64,000 bases of DNA from Alphaproteobacteria bacterium (GTDB lineage: Bacteria; Planctomycetota; Phycisphaerae; UBA1845), in assembly GCA_028285105.1 (NCBI GenBank), contig JANQQE010000004.1, positions 1 to 64,000 on the forward strand, given 5' to 3'. The stretch's first letter is position 1. The number at the start of each line of letters is the position of its first letter. Position numbers and translations under genes: made by a program. The notes under the pieces were generated by a model. It was not told the origin of the DNA. It saw only the letters and a list, made by a program, of their open reading frames with translations, and searched no databases. Of this stretch, positions 53,977 to 62,663 are shown in pieces.

Positions 53977-54660
53977 ATGAAGCGTTTTGGATTCTTGTTG
54001 GGAGCAGTTGCGGTTTGTGGGTTTGCCATGATGGTTCCGTCGGTCATTGCCGACACACCGAAAGACGGCCATGAAGGTCACGATCATGCCGGTCACGACC
54101 ACGAAGGCCATAAGCACAAAGAGGGCGAAGCACACGGCGAAGACCCCATGCACAAAATGATGGAGCAGATGGCCGCTCCGGGGCCACAGCACGAGCGCAT
54201 GCAATCTTCCGTCGGTACCTGGAAGACCGAAATGAAGCATTGGATGGGACCGGGCGAACCGACGGAAGCCACGGGCGTTTCGGTCATCAAGTCGGTCATG
54301 GGCGGCCGCTACCTGGAAGAACACTTCACCAGCAACATGATGGGCCAGGAATTCGTAGGACACGGCGTATTCGGATACGACAAAATCAAAGGCAAGTACG
54401 TCTCTGTCTGGTTCGACAACATGAGTACCGGCTTGATGTTCATGGAAGGCACCTACGACGAAGCCACCAAGACCCTAACGACCAAGGGTGAAGCCGAAAT
54501 GATGCCTGGCATGAAGTCAAAGATGCGCATCGTCGAAAAAGAAATCGACAAGAACAACCGCGTCATGGAAATGTTCATGACCATGGGCGAAGGTGCTGAA
54601 GAAATGAAGACCATGGAAATCAAGTACACCCGCGACAAGAAGGTCGCTGACGCCAAATAA
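53977..54660 (+). CDS. Exported DUF1579 protein with His-rich linker
   Basis: 227 aa. AAAGGG lies about nine bases before the ATG. Signal peptide (about 1-25), then a His/Asp/Glu/Gly-rich stretch (GHEGHDHAGHDHEGHKHKEG, residues 30-50) able to bind zinc, nickel or copper, then DUF1579 (SSVGTWKTEMKHWMGPGEP ... GGRYLEEHF ... GHGVFGYDKIKGKYVSVWFDNM). The DUF1579 fold is lipocalin-like by expectation. Likely a periplasmic metal-handling or lipid-binding protein; that is inference. Ends before a strong terminator. Confidence 0.85.
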   Translation: MKRFGFLLGAVAVCGFAMMVPSVIADTPKDGHEGHDHAGHDHEGHKHKEGEAHGEDPMHKMMEQMAAPGPQHERMQSSVGTWKTEMKHWMGPGEPTEATGVSVIKSVMGGRYLEEHFTSNMMGQEFVGHGVFGYDKIKGKYVSVWFDNMSTGLMFMEGTYDEATKTLTTKGEAEMMPGMKSKMRIVEKEIDKNNRVMEMFMTMGEGAEEMKTMEIKYTRDKKVADAK

Positions 54661-54725
54661 TCGAAGGCAAGTAATCTTCGATTTAAGCCTGGATCGCCCT
54701 TGGTTAGGCGATTTTTCAAAACAAG

Positions 54726-54764
54726 AAACGGCACCCACAATCGCAACGTGGATGCCGTTTTTTT
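54726..54764 (+). terminator. Intrinsic terminator of the DUF1579 gene
   Basis: AAACGGCACCCAC (54726-54738), 8-base loop, GTGGATGCCGTTT, then T-run to 54764. Twelve of 13 pairs match. It also has a run of A on the 5' side, so it could work in both directions. Confidence 0.85.
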
Positions 54765-55032
54765 GTATGTTCGATTGGAAACCCACTCGGATGTATGTCA
54801 CACCAGCGGGCGCTTGTTGCCGACACGGCACCTTAACGTACTGACCCTTCAATTCACCCTATTAACCGCGGACAGTGCAAATTCAATTTCATAACAAATT
54901 CTAATCGCTCGAGCCTGCCATCCCAATTCTTGAAGAATCCTTGCAATAACGGGTGTACGTTTTCGTTAAAGGAGATGAGAACCGAATCATACGCCTCGCG
55001 GCGTACTGAACAAGGAAAGGACAACGAGCGAC
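54765..55032. other. Upstream region of the sulfatase gene
   Basis: No gene. AAGGAAAGGA (about 55011-55020) precedes the sulfatase ATG at some distance. Nothing else recognised. Confidence 0.3.
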
Positions 55033-56493
55033 ATGCGATTGACGATTTGCTTACTGACACTGAGTGTCGTTCGTATAGCGGCCGCCGATGCGCCGAACAT
55101 CTTGCTCATCATTGCCGATGACCTTGGTGTTGCCAATGTCGGGCCATACACGCGCGGTATCGAACCGGTTCCCGGCGACCCGCCTCCGACTCCAGCGATC
55201 GATGATTTGACTTCAAACGGAATTCTCTTCCGCAATGCCTGGGCTACACCCGTATGCTCGTCGACACGAGCAGCCGCCTACACCGGACGCTACGGTTTTC
55301 GCAACGGCGTTCGTTCGGTTGTGCAAACCGGGGTCGATCCACTGCCGCTCGATGAAACGATTTTTCCCGAAGTGCTGTCAACGGTCGGCTACGCGAGCGG
55401 TCTATTTGGAAAATGGCATCTGGGCGTGGGTAACCCGGTCGGCGGTGTCGATGCGCCGCGGGTGGCAGGCTTCGATCATTATGCTGGCTCACCGTCCGGC
55501 GGACTCTCGGACTATTCTTCATGGCTCAAGATCGTCAACGGTATCGCAGGTGTAGAAAACTCTTACGCCTCCACCGCCAATGTCAGCGATGCGTTGGCTT
55601 GGATCAATCTGCAATCGTCGCCGTGGACCTGCACCGTTGCATTTAACGCGCCACACTCACCGTTTCACGATCCGCCATCGAAGTTGCATTCATTCAATCT
55701 GACCGATGCAGATGACACGTTGCGATACAAGGCCATGATTGAAGCGATGGACTCAGAGATTCACAATCTCATCGATGGCCTTGGAGACGATGCGTCGAAC
55801 ACTTTAATCATCTTCGTCGGCGACAACGGTACGCCCCAACCTGTCTTGGAAGCCCCACACACGACCGGCAAAGGCGACATCTTCGAAGGCGGAATTCGAG
55901 TGCCGTTTATCGTCTCGGGACCAATGATCGACAGCCCAAATCGTGAATCGAATGAACTCGTCCACGTCGTCGATATCTTCTCGACAATTCTCGATGTTTG
56001 CGAAACGGATGTCTCAGAAACTTTGGACGACACGCATATCGACGGCGTCAGTCTTGCACCGTTGTTGTCCGATTCCAATGCAACACTGGATCGCGAATTT
56101 ATCTATACCGAATACATTCCCGACGACGTCGCGAGCGGGCGATTCGCAATCCGCGACGAACAGTTTAAACTCATTCAAGTACCCAACGGATTTCGATTGT
56201 TCGATCTGCTTGCCGATCCGTTTGAATCGGACAATCTGCTCAGAAATACAATCCTCACCGCTCACCAACAATCCCGCCTTGACGCGCTGCACGCCGAGCT
56301 TGATCGATTGCGCGAAGACCTATGCAAGACCGACATAAATTCAGACGGGATTGTAGATGCCGCCGACGTTACCGGCTTTATCCAAGCCATCGAGGAAGGC
56401 GATCTCGAACTTGGCGATGCGAACGGCGACGGATCGATCGACCTTGCAGACTATGCCATCCTGCAAATCGAACGTGGACAATCCTGCTGGTGA
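55033..56493 (+). CDS. Exported sulfatase with C-terminal dockerin, variant formylglycine motif
   Basis: 486 aa. Signal peptide (about 1-17), then the alkaline-phosphatase-like sulfatase fold: APNILLIIADDLGVANVGPY with metal-binding Asp pair, GKWHLG, and FVGDNGTPQP. The formylglycine site reads C75-S-S-T-R79; the usual CxPxR has Pro where Ser77 is. A C-terminal type I dockerin (about 430-480) has two Ca-binding loops, DINSDGIVDAADV and DANGDGSIDLADY. It should remove sulfate esters from polysaccharides outside the cell and dock to a cohesin, if the modified Cys is formed. Confidence 0.9.
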   Translation: MRLTICLLTLSVVRIAAADAPNILLIIADDLGVANVGPYTRGIEPVPGDPPPTPAIDDLTSNGILFRNAWATPVCSSTRAAAYTGRYGFRNGVRSVVQTGVDPLPLDETIFPEVLSTVGYASGLFGKWHLGVGNPVGGVDAPRVAGFDHYAGSPSGGLSDYSSWLKIVNGIAGVENSYASTANVSDALAWINLQSSPWTCTVAFNAPHSPFHDPPSKLHSFNLTDADDTLRYKAMIEAMDSEIHNLIDGLGDDASNTLIIFVGDNGTPQPVLEAPHTTGKGDIFEGGIRVPFIVSGPMIDSPNRESNELVHVVDIFSTILDVCETDVSETLDDTHIDGVSLAPLLSDSNATLDREFIYTEYIPDDVASGRFAIRDEQFKLIQVPNGFRLFDLLADPFESDNLLRNTILTAHQQSRLDALHAELDRLREDLCKTDINSDGIVDAADVTGFIQAIEEGDLELGDANGDGSIDLADYAILQIERGQSCW

Positions 56494-56506
56494 TTTACTT
56501 GCGGGA

Positions 56507-57511
56507 TTACTCGTTGGTCAGCTCGCGGGTCATCAGGGCGCAGATGGCTTCGCGCGGAGACGCTGTTTGATTGAGAACGGAACCGACGGCTTGGGTAATG
56601 GGCATCTCGATGCCGTTTTTTTCAGCGAGCTTTAAGACCGCATGGGTGGTTGCGATGCCTTCAATGACCGACGATGTATCGGCGATGACTTCATCGACCG
56701 TCATGCCCCGGCCAATCTTTTCGCCGGCAGTTCGATTGCGACCCACTGGTGAGATGCAGGTGGTCACCAAATCGCCAACGCCTGCCAATCCAGAAAAAGT
56801 CCTGGATTCCGCTCCCAATGCGTCACCCAGTCGCCTGATCTCGACAACGCCTCGCGTCAGCAGCGCGGCTTTCGCATTACAGCCGGCATCGATACCGTCG
56901 ATGATCCCTGCGGCGATCGCGATCACGTTCTTGGTCGCACCCGAAATCTCTACGCCAATCACGTCGGCATTTCGATAGACGCGCAGGTATTCGTTGCTGA
57001 ATGCGTTCTGGATGCGAATTGCCAAATCCTCATCGTTGGCGGCTACCACCACCGTGCATGGTTTCTTCGCAGCCAATTCCGGCGCAATGCTCGGACCTGA
57101 CAGTGCAGCCACCTGCGTACCGTTTTCCAACACGCTTTCAAGAATCTGCGTCGACACCAAAAGCGTCTCGATCTCGATGCCCTTGGACACAGCCACCACC
57201 GGCATCGATGGCTTGTGATGCGGCGCGAGCTTTTTCCAAACGTCTCTGATGAACTGGCAGGGGATCGCCGAAACGATCAGGTCCGGATTCGCCAGTGCGA
57301 TTTCGGGGTCGGGTGTTATCGAGATGTTCTCGGGAAACTTGAAACCGGGAAGGAACCGTTTGTTCTCACGATGCGACTGAAGGTCGGCTGCCTGATCGGG
57401 AAAGTTGCTCCAGATGGTCACGTCGAAACCGGCTTCGGCGAGGATCAAAGCGCACACAGTGCCCATCGCTCCGTCACCGACGACGCTGATGTGTTTCCAT
57501 TCGGAAATCAT
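56507..57511 (-). CDS. gpsA: Glycerol-3-phosphate dehydrogenase [NAD(P)+]
   Basis: 334 aa, normal length. N-terminal Rossmann fold ISVVGDGAMGTVCALILAEAG; note the GxGAxG motif is GDGAMG. Then VVAVSKGIE, ALSGPSIAPELAAKKP, catalytic Lys region GATKNVIAIAAGIIDG, and GLAGVGDLVTTCISPVGRNR. It reduces dihydroxyacetone phosphate to sn-glycerol 3-phosphate for phospholipid synthesis. Convergent with the sulfatase gene, 13 bases apart. Confidence 0.95.
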   Translation of the reverse strand: MISEWKHISVVGDGAMGTVCALILAEAGFDVTIWSNFPDQAADLQSHRENKRFLPGFKFPENISITPDPEIALANPDLIVSAIPCQFIRDVWKKLAPHHKPSMPVVAVSKGIEIETLLVSTQILESVLENGTQVAALSGPSIAPELAAKKPCTVVVAANDEDLAIRIQNAFSNEYLRVYRNADVIGVEISGATKNVIAIAAGIIDGIDAGCNAKAALLTRGVVEIRRLGDALGAESRTFSGLAGVGDLVTTCISPVGRNRTAGEKIGRGMTVDEVIADTSSVIEGIATTHAVLKLAEKNGIEMPITQAVGSVLNQTASPREAICALMTRELTNE

Positions 57512-57589
57512 AAGGTGCGATCTGATTCGGGCGACGGCGGTTGACTTGGAATATCTGTCGAACGCTCCGAATGGGTTGCCAATGTTGCG

Positions 57590-57787
57590 CTAGAATCCAA
57601 ATGGCGATTGCGAAACATTGAACTGATCGAATACATAGTCGGTGATGAAAACCGTAGCAATCGAATTGACGAGGCCCGTCAGCAGGTTCTGTTCATTTAA
57701 GGTACATTGCGCCGATTGAAAGATCATGCCCGCCGACAGTGCGATCGTGACCCTCTTGGCCAATGCTCGGTTACCATTTTTTTTCAT
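57590..57787 (-). CDS. Small secreted protein, unknown
   Basis: 65 aa. A basic N-terminus and hydrophobic stretch (MKKNGNRALAKRVTIALSAGMIFQSAQC) make a signal peptide or lipobox-like end; the rest ends in Phe- and Gly-rich YVFDQFNVSQSPFGF. No family recognised and no clear ribosome site. It lies 63 bases past the SH3 gene on the same strand. Possible real short gene. Confidence 0.5.
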   Translation of the reverse strand: MKKNGNRALAKRVTIALSAGMIFQSAQCTLNEQNLLTGLVNSIATVFITDYVFDQFNVSQSPFGF

Positions 57788-57850
57788 GATCGGAAAACTC
57801 CAATTCGCAGAAAACCCACTCGAATAGCTCCAGCGTCACCAAGAAGCTTA

Positions 57851-59974
57851 TCATGGATTGTACGTGGGTTCCATCGGGCGAATGGCGATCTGATCGGTAT
57901 CGCTGCTGGTCGTCGTTGGCATTGAGATGCCTGCCGGCTGAATGCCTGACCCCGGACTACTGTGCGACGATGTCGTGGAAACCGAGGCGGCTGTATTGCT
58001 TCCGACAAGTTCGATCGAACTGGCGACCAACACCGAGATCGGATCAACGTTGCCCGTTTCGACAAAATCACGCGAAGCTCGAACACCGACAATGCGACCG
58101 AGGTACCGACTGATATCAATGCTCGAATCGCGCGGAATCTCGACATAGCACAACGTGCGCGGAACGGATTCATTCGGATCGATCAGACGATAGCGTCGAG
58201 GACCGACCGGCGACGAAAAGACCATGCTCTCGCGCAACTCCCCGGTGGCTGCGAAACCGACGCGGGGTTGCTGCGTCACCGTCGTCATCGTCGAACGTTG
58301 TTGAGAAGCCGTATGCCGCGTTTCGACAACCTCTGTCACGATGTTGTTGATCTGTCCGACAGCATTGATTCGGAACGACAACACTTCAAGTTGCTGAATC
58401 CGGCGCTCGGCGTACAGACGCGAGGCCTCATCGACATCGGCTCGCATGACCCCACGATAGCGGGCCATCAACTCACCGAACTGCCGCTGCTCCATCGGTT
58501 TGTCCAACTCAGTCCGGAGATCTTCGTCAATCAACTTGAGTTCTGCACGCGCATCGACACCGGTAAACGGAATCACCGAAACGGTATTCGTCTGAACCGG
58601 AGTTGGGGAAGGCGATGTCGTCACTTGGGTTTGCTGGTGCGTTGATGTACTCGAAACATGCGTCGTGGTTTGGCTCGGCTGAATGTATGCCGTCGTCGAA
58701 GTTGAGTGCGAACGGTTTGCCGACGACTCCGCGTGTATTGGTTGGGTCGTCATCGAATGTGTATTGCTTAGCGACTGTGGGTTCGGTGAAACCGATGGCG
58801 CCTGGGTTCTTGCAATCTGCGTGTCTGTTATTGGCTGGGCGCTGCTTGTCATCGTCCGGATGGATTGCGATACAGTATTACCGGTCGAATCGTTCCACTT
58901 GATAATCGCAGTTTTTCCTGTCGAATCGCTTGAAAACTGGGTTGATCGCGTGTTTGAATTGGAGTTATTGGCGGGTGTCGTCTTGGGTGGCGACGGAGTA
59001 TTGGCCGACGTGCTGATTTCCGGCTGCGACGTCGCTAAGACAGTCGGCTGGGTCATTTTGTTTGCGGATGCCGACTGTTCGCGTGACATCTTTGGTGTTG
59101 TCGATACTGACTTGGTGTTCGCAGACGTTGCCAAAGAATCTTTCGAGTCCGAGCGTGTTGTCACCGTTCTTGAAACAATGCCAGAATCTACACTATTCGA
59201 TTCGACTCTTTTGACATTTCCGCCGGCTTCGTCCGTCCACGTATAGACCGCAACGCGATCGGTGGATTCTGTTGACGCTTTGCGCGGACCAAATCCAGGG
59301 CGGATCCCCTTAGTTTCGTTCGAGGTCGCCGTCGATTGCGTGACATCTGAATTCGATGACGGCCGTGCTAACTTGTCGGTAGAATCTGTTTTGTTTTGTG
59401 CTGCCATCGTCGGCGCAGCCGATGAAGGTGCCATGCGGTGGGACGTCTTCTTCGACGTCATCTTCGCGCTGTCCGGATCAACCCACGATTCGGACGCGCG
59501 GGCGGCCAACTCGCTATGAATCCAAACGTATGCACCGTTTGGCGGTTTGATCTTCAAAAACCCTTCCGGACCGTCGTCCAACACTTCGACTTCGGCGCCT
59601 TCGCTGAGTTTGACCTGAACCGCATATCGATTGGGATCGTAATTGGAACCGGCCCGCACCCGAACGTTGTTGCCATTGACGACACCGCCACCCTTGCCAT
59701 CGAGATCAACGTAGTGTTTGGAGATCAGGCTGAAGCAGCCCGGAGGTGGTACAATGCCATACCAGCCCTCTTCCTGCTCGCGAACGTCAACACGGTCGCC
59801 AGCTTGCAACTTGATGACGACATAATAATTCGTGCTGGGACCGCTACGGACATTCACCTCTGTAGCAGTGACCTGGGCAATATGCGGTTCAAAAGCACTC
59901 ACCTGGGTCGCGGTGACCAGGATCGAAAACGTGGTGACAAAAACGGGGAAAATCCGATCGCGCAGAAATAACAT
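57851..59974 (-). CDS. Exported SH3-domain protein with long Ser/Thr-rich region
   Basis: 707 aa from the ATG at 59974 (AAAGGA upstream; in-frame ATGs at 59995 and 60040 lack one). Signal peptide (about 1-27), two bacterial SH3 domains (TATEVNVRSGPSTNYYVVIKL and GNNVRVRAGSNYDPNRYAVQV, residues about 35-160), then about 330 residues rich in Ser, Thr, Gln and Asn, and a C-terminal domain with SSVDASRLY-type helices (about 480-560) and a GRIVGVRA strand. Likely envelope-associated, binding wall or matrix. No enzymatic motif. Confidence 0.8.
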   Translation of the reverse strand: MLFLRDRIFPVFVTTFSILVTATQVSAFEPHIAQVTATEVNVRSGPSTNYYVVIKLQAGDRVDVREQEEGWYGIVPPPGCFSLISKHYVDLDGKGGGVVNGNNVRVRAGSNYDPNRYAVQVKLSEGAEVEVLDDGPEGFLKIKPPNGAYVWIHSELAARASESWVDPDSAKMTSKKTSHRMAPSSAAPTMAAQNKTDSTDKLARPSSNSDVTQSTATSNETKGIRPGFGPRKASTESTDRVAVYTWTDEAGGNVKRVESNSVDSGIVSRTVTTRSDSKDSLATSANTKSVSTTPKMSREQSASANKMTQPTVLATSQPEISTSANTPSPPKTTPANNSNSNTRSTQFSSDSTGKTAIIKWNDSTGNTVSQSIRTMTSSAQPITDTQIARTQAPSVSPNPQSLSNTHSMTTQPIHAESSANRSHSTSTTAYIQPSQTTTHVSSTSTHQQTQVTTSPSPTPVQTNTVSVIPFTGVDARAELKLIDEDLRTELDKPMEQRQFGELMARYRGVMRADVDEASRLYAERRIQQLEVLSFRINAVGQINNIVTEVVETRHTASQQRSTMTTVTQQPRVGFAATGELRESMVFSSPVGPRRYRLIDPNESVPRTLCYVEIPRDSSIDISRYLGRIVGVRASRDFVETGNVDPISVLVASSIELVGSNTAASVSTTSSHSSPGSGIQPAGISMPTTTSSDTDQIAIRPMEPTYNP

Positions 59975-60346
59975 GATATCCAATCCTTTGGGCATCTGCT
60001 GATTCGATCCATCCATGGGCAACTTAGTTACAACGTACATCTCTAGTCCAACGGCGATCGGTCGAGTCCGAGCGAGGTTATGAAAACGCCACCGGTCAAG
60101 GAAAAACCGCCACTGACACCCTTAAAACTATCCCCAGCCCCGAACAGTGTCAATGACCAACTCGACCCACTTTGACATCGGTTGCCGGGTCGGCATGTCA
60201 AACGGACTCCAAAACGCCAACCACATTCTGATCAAAATACGTCTGACGCAGCAGTGACAGGTTTGGTTTCTGATGCGATTCACGAATTCGCATGATGACC
60301 GTTGGCAGTTCGACCGAAATTGGCTTGGTTTGCTATACTCCCACCG
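59975..60346. other. Divergent intergenic region before pabB
   Basis: No gene seen apart from the pabB promoter (separate entry). It separates the SH3 gene from pabB. Confidence 0.35.
60331..60346 (+). promoter_or_regulatory. Extended -10 promoter placing the start at the pabB ATG
   Basis: TGC-TATACT (60331-60339) followed by seven bases and the ATG at 60347, the same geometry as the promoter at 4801-4816. The -35 region is weak. No Shine-Dalgarno (CCCACCG). A leaderless mRNA is the simplest reading. Confidence 0.55.
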
Positions 60347-61765
60347 ATGTCCGGAATTGCTGTTAACAAGAGTTCCAAACCCCACGTCGAGGTGTTGCCG
60401 TCGTCCTGCACGGTCGGGCAGCTTCTGTCTGACGTGCGCGATGAACCGGGTTTATTCGTACTTGAAAGTTCTTGTAACACAGGCGGTTATGGCCGCTACA
60501 GCATCATCGGAGCCCGCCCCATTGACGACCTGTCTCGGCGGTTGGAGTCGAGTGACGCTGATGACAACCGTCCGTTTGGCCAACTGGATGCTGCGGTAGG
60601 TCGGCTTCCACGAGTTGAATCCACGCAATGTCCATTCGTGGGTGGCTGGGTGGGTTTCATCCCCTACGAATGCGGAGAAGCGGCAGTCGGGATTGCCCTG
60701 ACCGACGCCCCGGCGATGCGTTTCGCGCTGTACGATGCAGCAGCGATCTACGACCACAACCTCGCACAATGGACCCTCGTCGCGGTCGATTTTCCGCAAA
60801 GTCAAACGTCAGCCGAAAAGCGGTTGGGCGAATGGCGAGACCGACTCGACCGTGTCGCATCCTGTCAATCGGCACCCGACACTTGCTGCACCCTACCGGC
60901 AAACGCCGCGATCGCCTCAAACATGTCGCGTGAAGAATACTTCGCGAAGGTCGCACGGGCGATTGAATACATCCGATCCGGCGACATCTATCAGGTCAAT
61001 CTCACCCAGCGCTTTACCGTTGCATGCGACGTCGATCCTCTCGATCTTTATCTGCAACTGCAGCGGGTGAACCCCGCTGACTATTCGGCGTATCTTGGTT
61101 ATTCGGATCGGGCCATCGTTTGCGCGTCGCCCGAACTCTTTGTGCAAATGGATGCGGAAGGTTCACTTGTCACCCGGCCCATCAAAGGCACGCGACCGCG
61201 CATTGGCGACGACGAAGCCATGCGCGACGAACTGCGAAACAGCGAGAAGGACCGCGCCGAATTGGCAATGATCGTCGACCTGCTTCGCAACGACATGGGT
61301 CGCGTTTGCCAACACGGTTCGATCGTTGTCACGCACGCCGCGCAAATTGAAACGCATCCGACGGTACACCACCTGGTCGCAACGATCGTGGGCAAAGCAA
61401 ATCCAAACGTAAACGGAGTCGATGTGTTGCGGGCGATGTTTCCCGGAGGATCGATTACCGGTTGTCCCAAGATTCGAGCGATGGAAATCATCCGCGAACT
61501 TGAACCGTCTCCGCGCGAGGCATACTGCGGCGCGATCGGTTTTCTCAGCGCCGACGGTTCGATGAACATGAACATCGCCATCCGCACAATGATTCATCGC
61601 ACGGGTCAGGTTAATCTATACGCAGGCGGAGCAATAACAGCCGACAGCGACCCTGCCGACGAATACAACGAGTCTCTGTCCAAGGCGAGAGGCATGTTTC
61701 GCGCACTGGGCATCGACGATGCAAAGCTTACCCTCGAACCAACAAACAATGCAGGGAATCTGTAG
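60347..61765 (+). CDS. pabB: Aminodeoxychorismate synthase component I
   Basis: 472 aa from the ATG at 60347 (a TTG 15 codons earlier would fall inside the promoter). Chorismate-utilising enzyme fold: REEYFAKVARAIEYIRSGDIYQVNLTQRF, PIKGTRPR (the Lys of PIKGTRP is the PabB-type residue, where TrpE has Ala), IVDLLRNDMGRVC, and FPGGSITGCPKIRAMEII. It makes 4-amino-4-deoxychorismate for folate synthesis, using ammonia from a glutaminase not seen here. Followed by pabC three bases later. Confidence 0.92.
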   Translation: MSGIAVNKSSKPHVEVLPSSCTVGQLLSDVRDEPGLFVLESSCNTGGYGRYSIIGARPIDDLSRRLESSDADDNRPFGQLDAAVGRLPRVESTQCPFVGGWVGFIPYECGEAAVGIALTDAPAMRFALYDAAAIYDHNLAQWTLVAVDFPQSQTSAEKRLGEWRDRLDRVASCQSAPDTCCTLPANAAIASNMSREEYFAKVARAIEYIRSGDIYQVNLTQRFTVACDVDPLDLYLQLQRVNPADYSAYLGYSDRAIVCASPELFVQMDAEGSLVTRPIKGTRPRIGDDEAMRDELRNSEKDRAELAMIVDLLRNDMGRVCQHGSIVVTHAAQIETHPTVHHLVATIVGKANPNVNGVDVLRAMFPGGSITGCPKIRAMEIIRELEPSPREAYCGAIGFLSADGSMNMNIAIRTMIHRTGQVNLYAGGAITADSDPADEYNESLSKARGMFRALGIDDAKLTLEPTNNAGNL

Positions 61766-61768
61766 AGC

Positions 61769-62662
61769 ATGAATCCAATCGTTTTGTTAAACGGAAAATT
61801 CATCGAAGCGTCATCCGCCACGATCAGCATTTTCGACGGCGGATTTCTGCATGGGGCGGGCTTGTTTGAAACCATGCGGGCAGACCATGGACATGTGTTT
61901 CGACTGGAACCGCATCACGAGCGCATGGTTGCATCCGCCAGCGCCCTCGGGCTGCCCATCACACTTGATGATCTCCCGACGTCGGCAGACTTCGACAAGC
62001 TGATCGCTGAAAACAAACTGACCACCGCACGCATCCGAATGACCGTCACCGTGGGGTCGATGCATCCGTCCGACGTGTCTGCCGACCGGCCGATGCTGAC
62101 CGTGTGCGTCACCGCCTCATCGCTGCCAGCCTACCCGCCGGACTTGTACCGACACGGTATGAAAGTGATGATCACTGCGTACACGCAATCGACCACCGAT
62201 CCGCTCACAGGACACAAGACAACGAACTATCTGCCGCGACTGCTCGCTCTGCGCAAAGCCCGAGAATTCAACTGCGGTGAGGCGCTCTGGTTCACACCGC
62301 AAAACTATTTGGCAGAAGGTTGCATCAGCAGCGTGTTTATCGTCAAGAACAATGCCATCGCCACGCCGCCGCTCGACACGCCGGTGCTTCCCAGCGTCAC
62401 GCGAAGCGCCGTCCTCGAATTAGCAAAGCGCGAAGGCATCGAACATCACGAGAAAACCCTCGACATCAACGACGTTCTCGGCGCCGACGAAGTGTTCATC
62501 ACGAATTCCAGCATGCAGGTCGTACCGGTTTGCTCCGTCGAAAAATCCGACATCGGCGAAGGTAAACCCGGACCCATGAGTGCGCGACTCCGCCAGTTGT
62601 ATATGAAACTGGTCGATCAGGAATGCAAAGCTTCAGGATATAGCCCACCGACAGGGGAATAG
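61769..62662 (+). CDS. pabC: Aminotransferase class IV, probable aminodeoxychorismate lyase
   Basis: 297 aa. PLP fold-type IV pattern: VLLNGKFIEASSATISIFDGGFLHGAGLFETMRA, LPRLLALRKAREFNCGEALWF with the PLP-binding Lys expected in the TTNYLPRL/ K region (GHKTTNYLP), and the EGCISSVFIVKNN strand. It could also be a branched-chain or D-amino acid aminotransferase, but position directly after pabB favours PabC, which releases p-aminobenzoate. Confidence 0.85.
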   Translation: MNPIVLLNGKFIEASSATISIFDGGFLHGAGLFETMRADHGHVFRLEPHHERMVASASALGLPITLDDLPTSADFDKLIAENKLTTARIRMTVTVGSMHPSDVSADRPMLTVCVTASSLPAYPPDLYRHGMKVMITAYTQSTTDPLTGHKTTNYLPRLLALRKAREFNCGEALWFTPQNYLAEGCISSVFIVKNNAIATPPLDTPVLPSVTRSAVLELAKREGIEHHEKTLDINDVLGADEVFITNSSMQVVPVCSVEKSDIGEGKPGPMSARLRQLYMKLVDQECKASGYSPPTGE

Positions 62663-62663
62663 C

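Noticed and set aside
58683..59246. Val/Leu/Asp-rich plus-strand frame within the SH3 gene
   Set aside because: Antisense of the Ser/Thr-rich tract, which reads open by composition alone.
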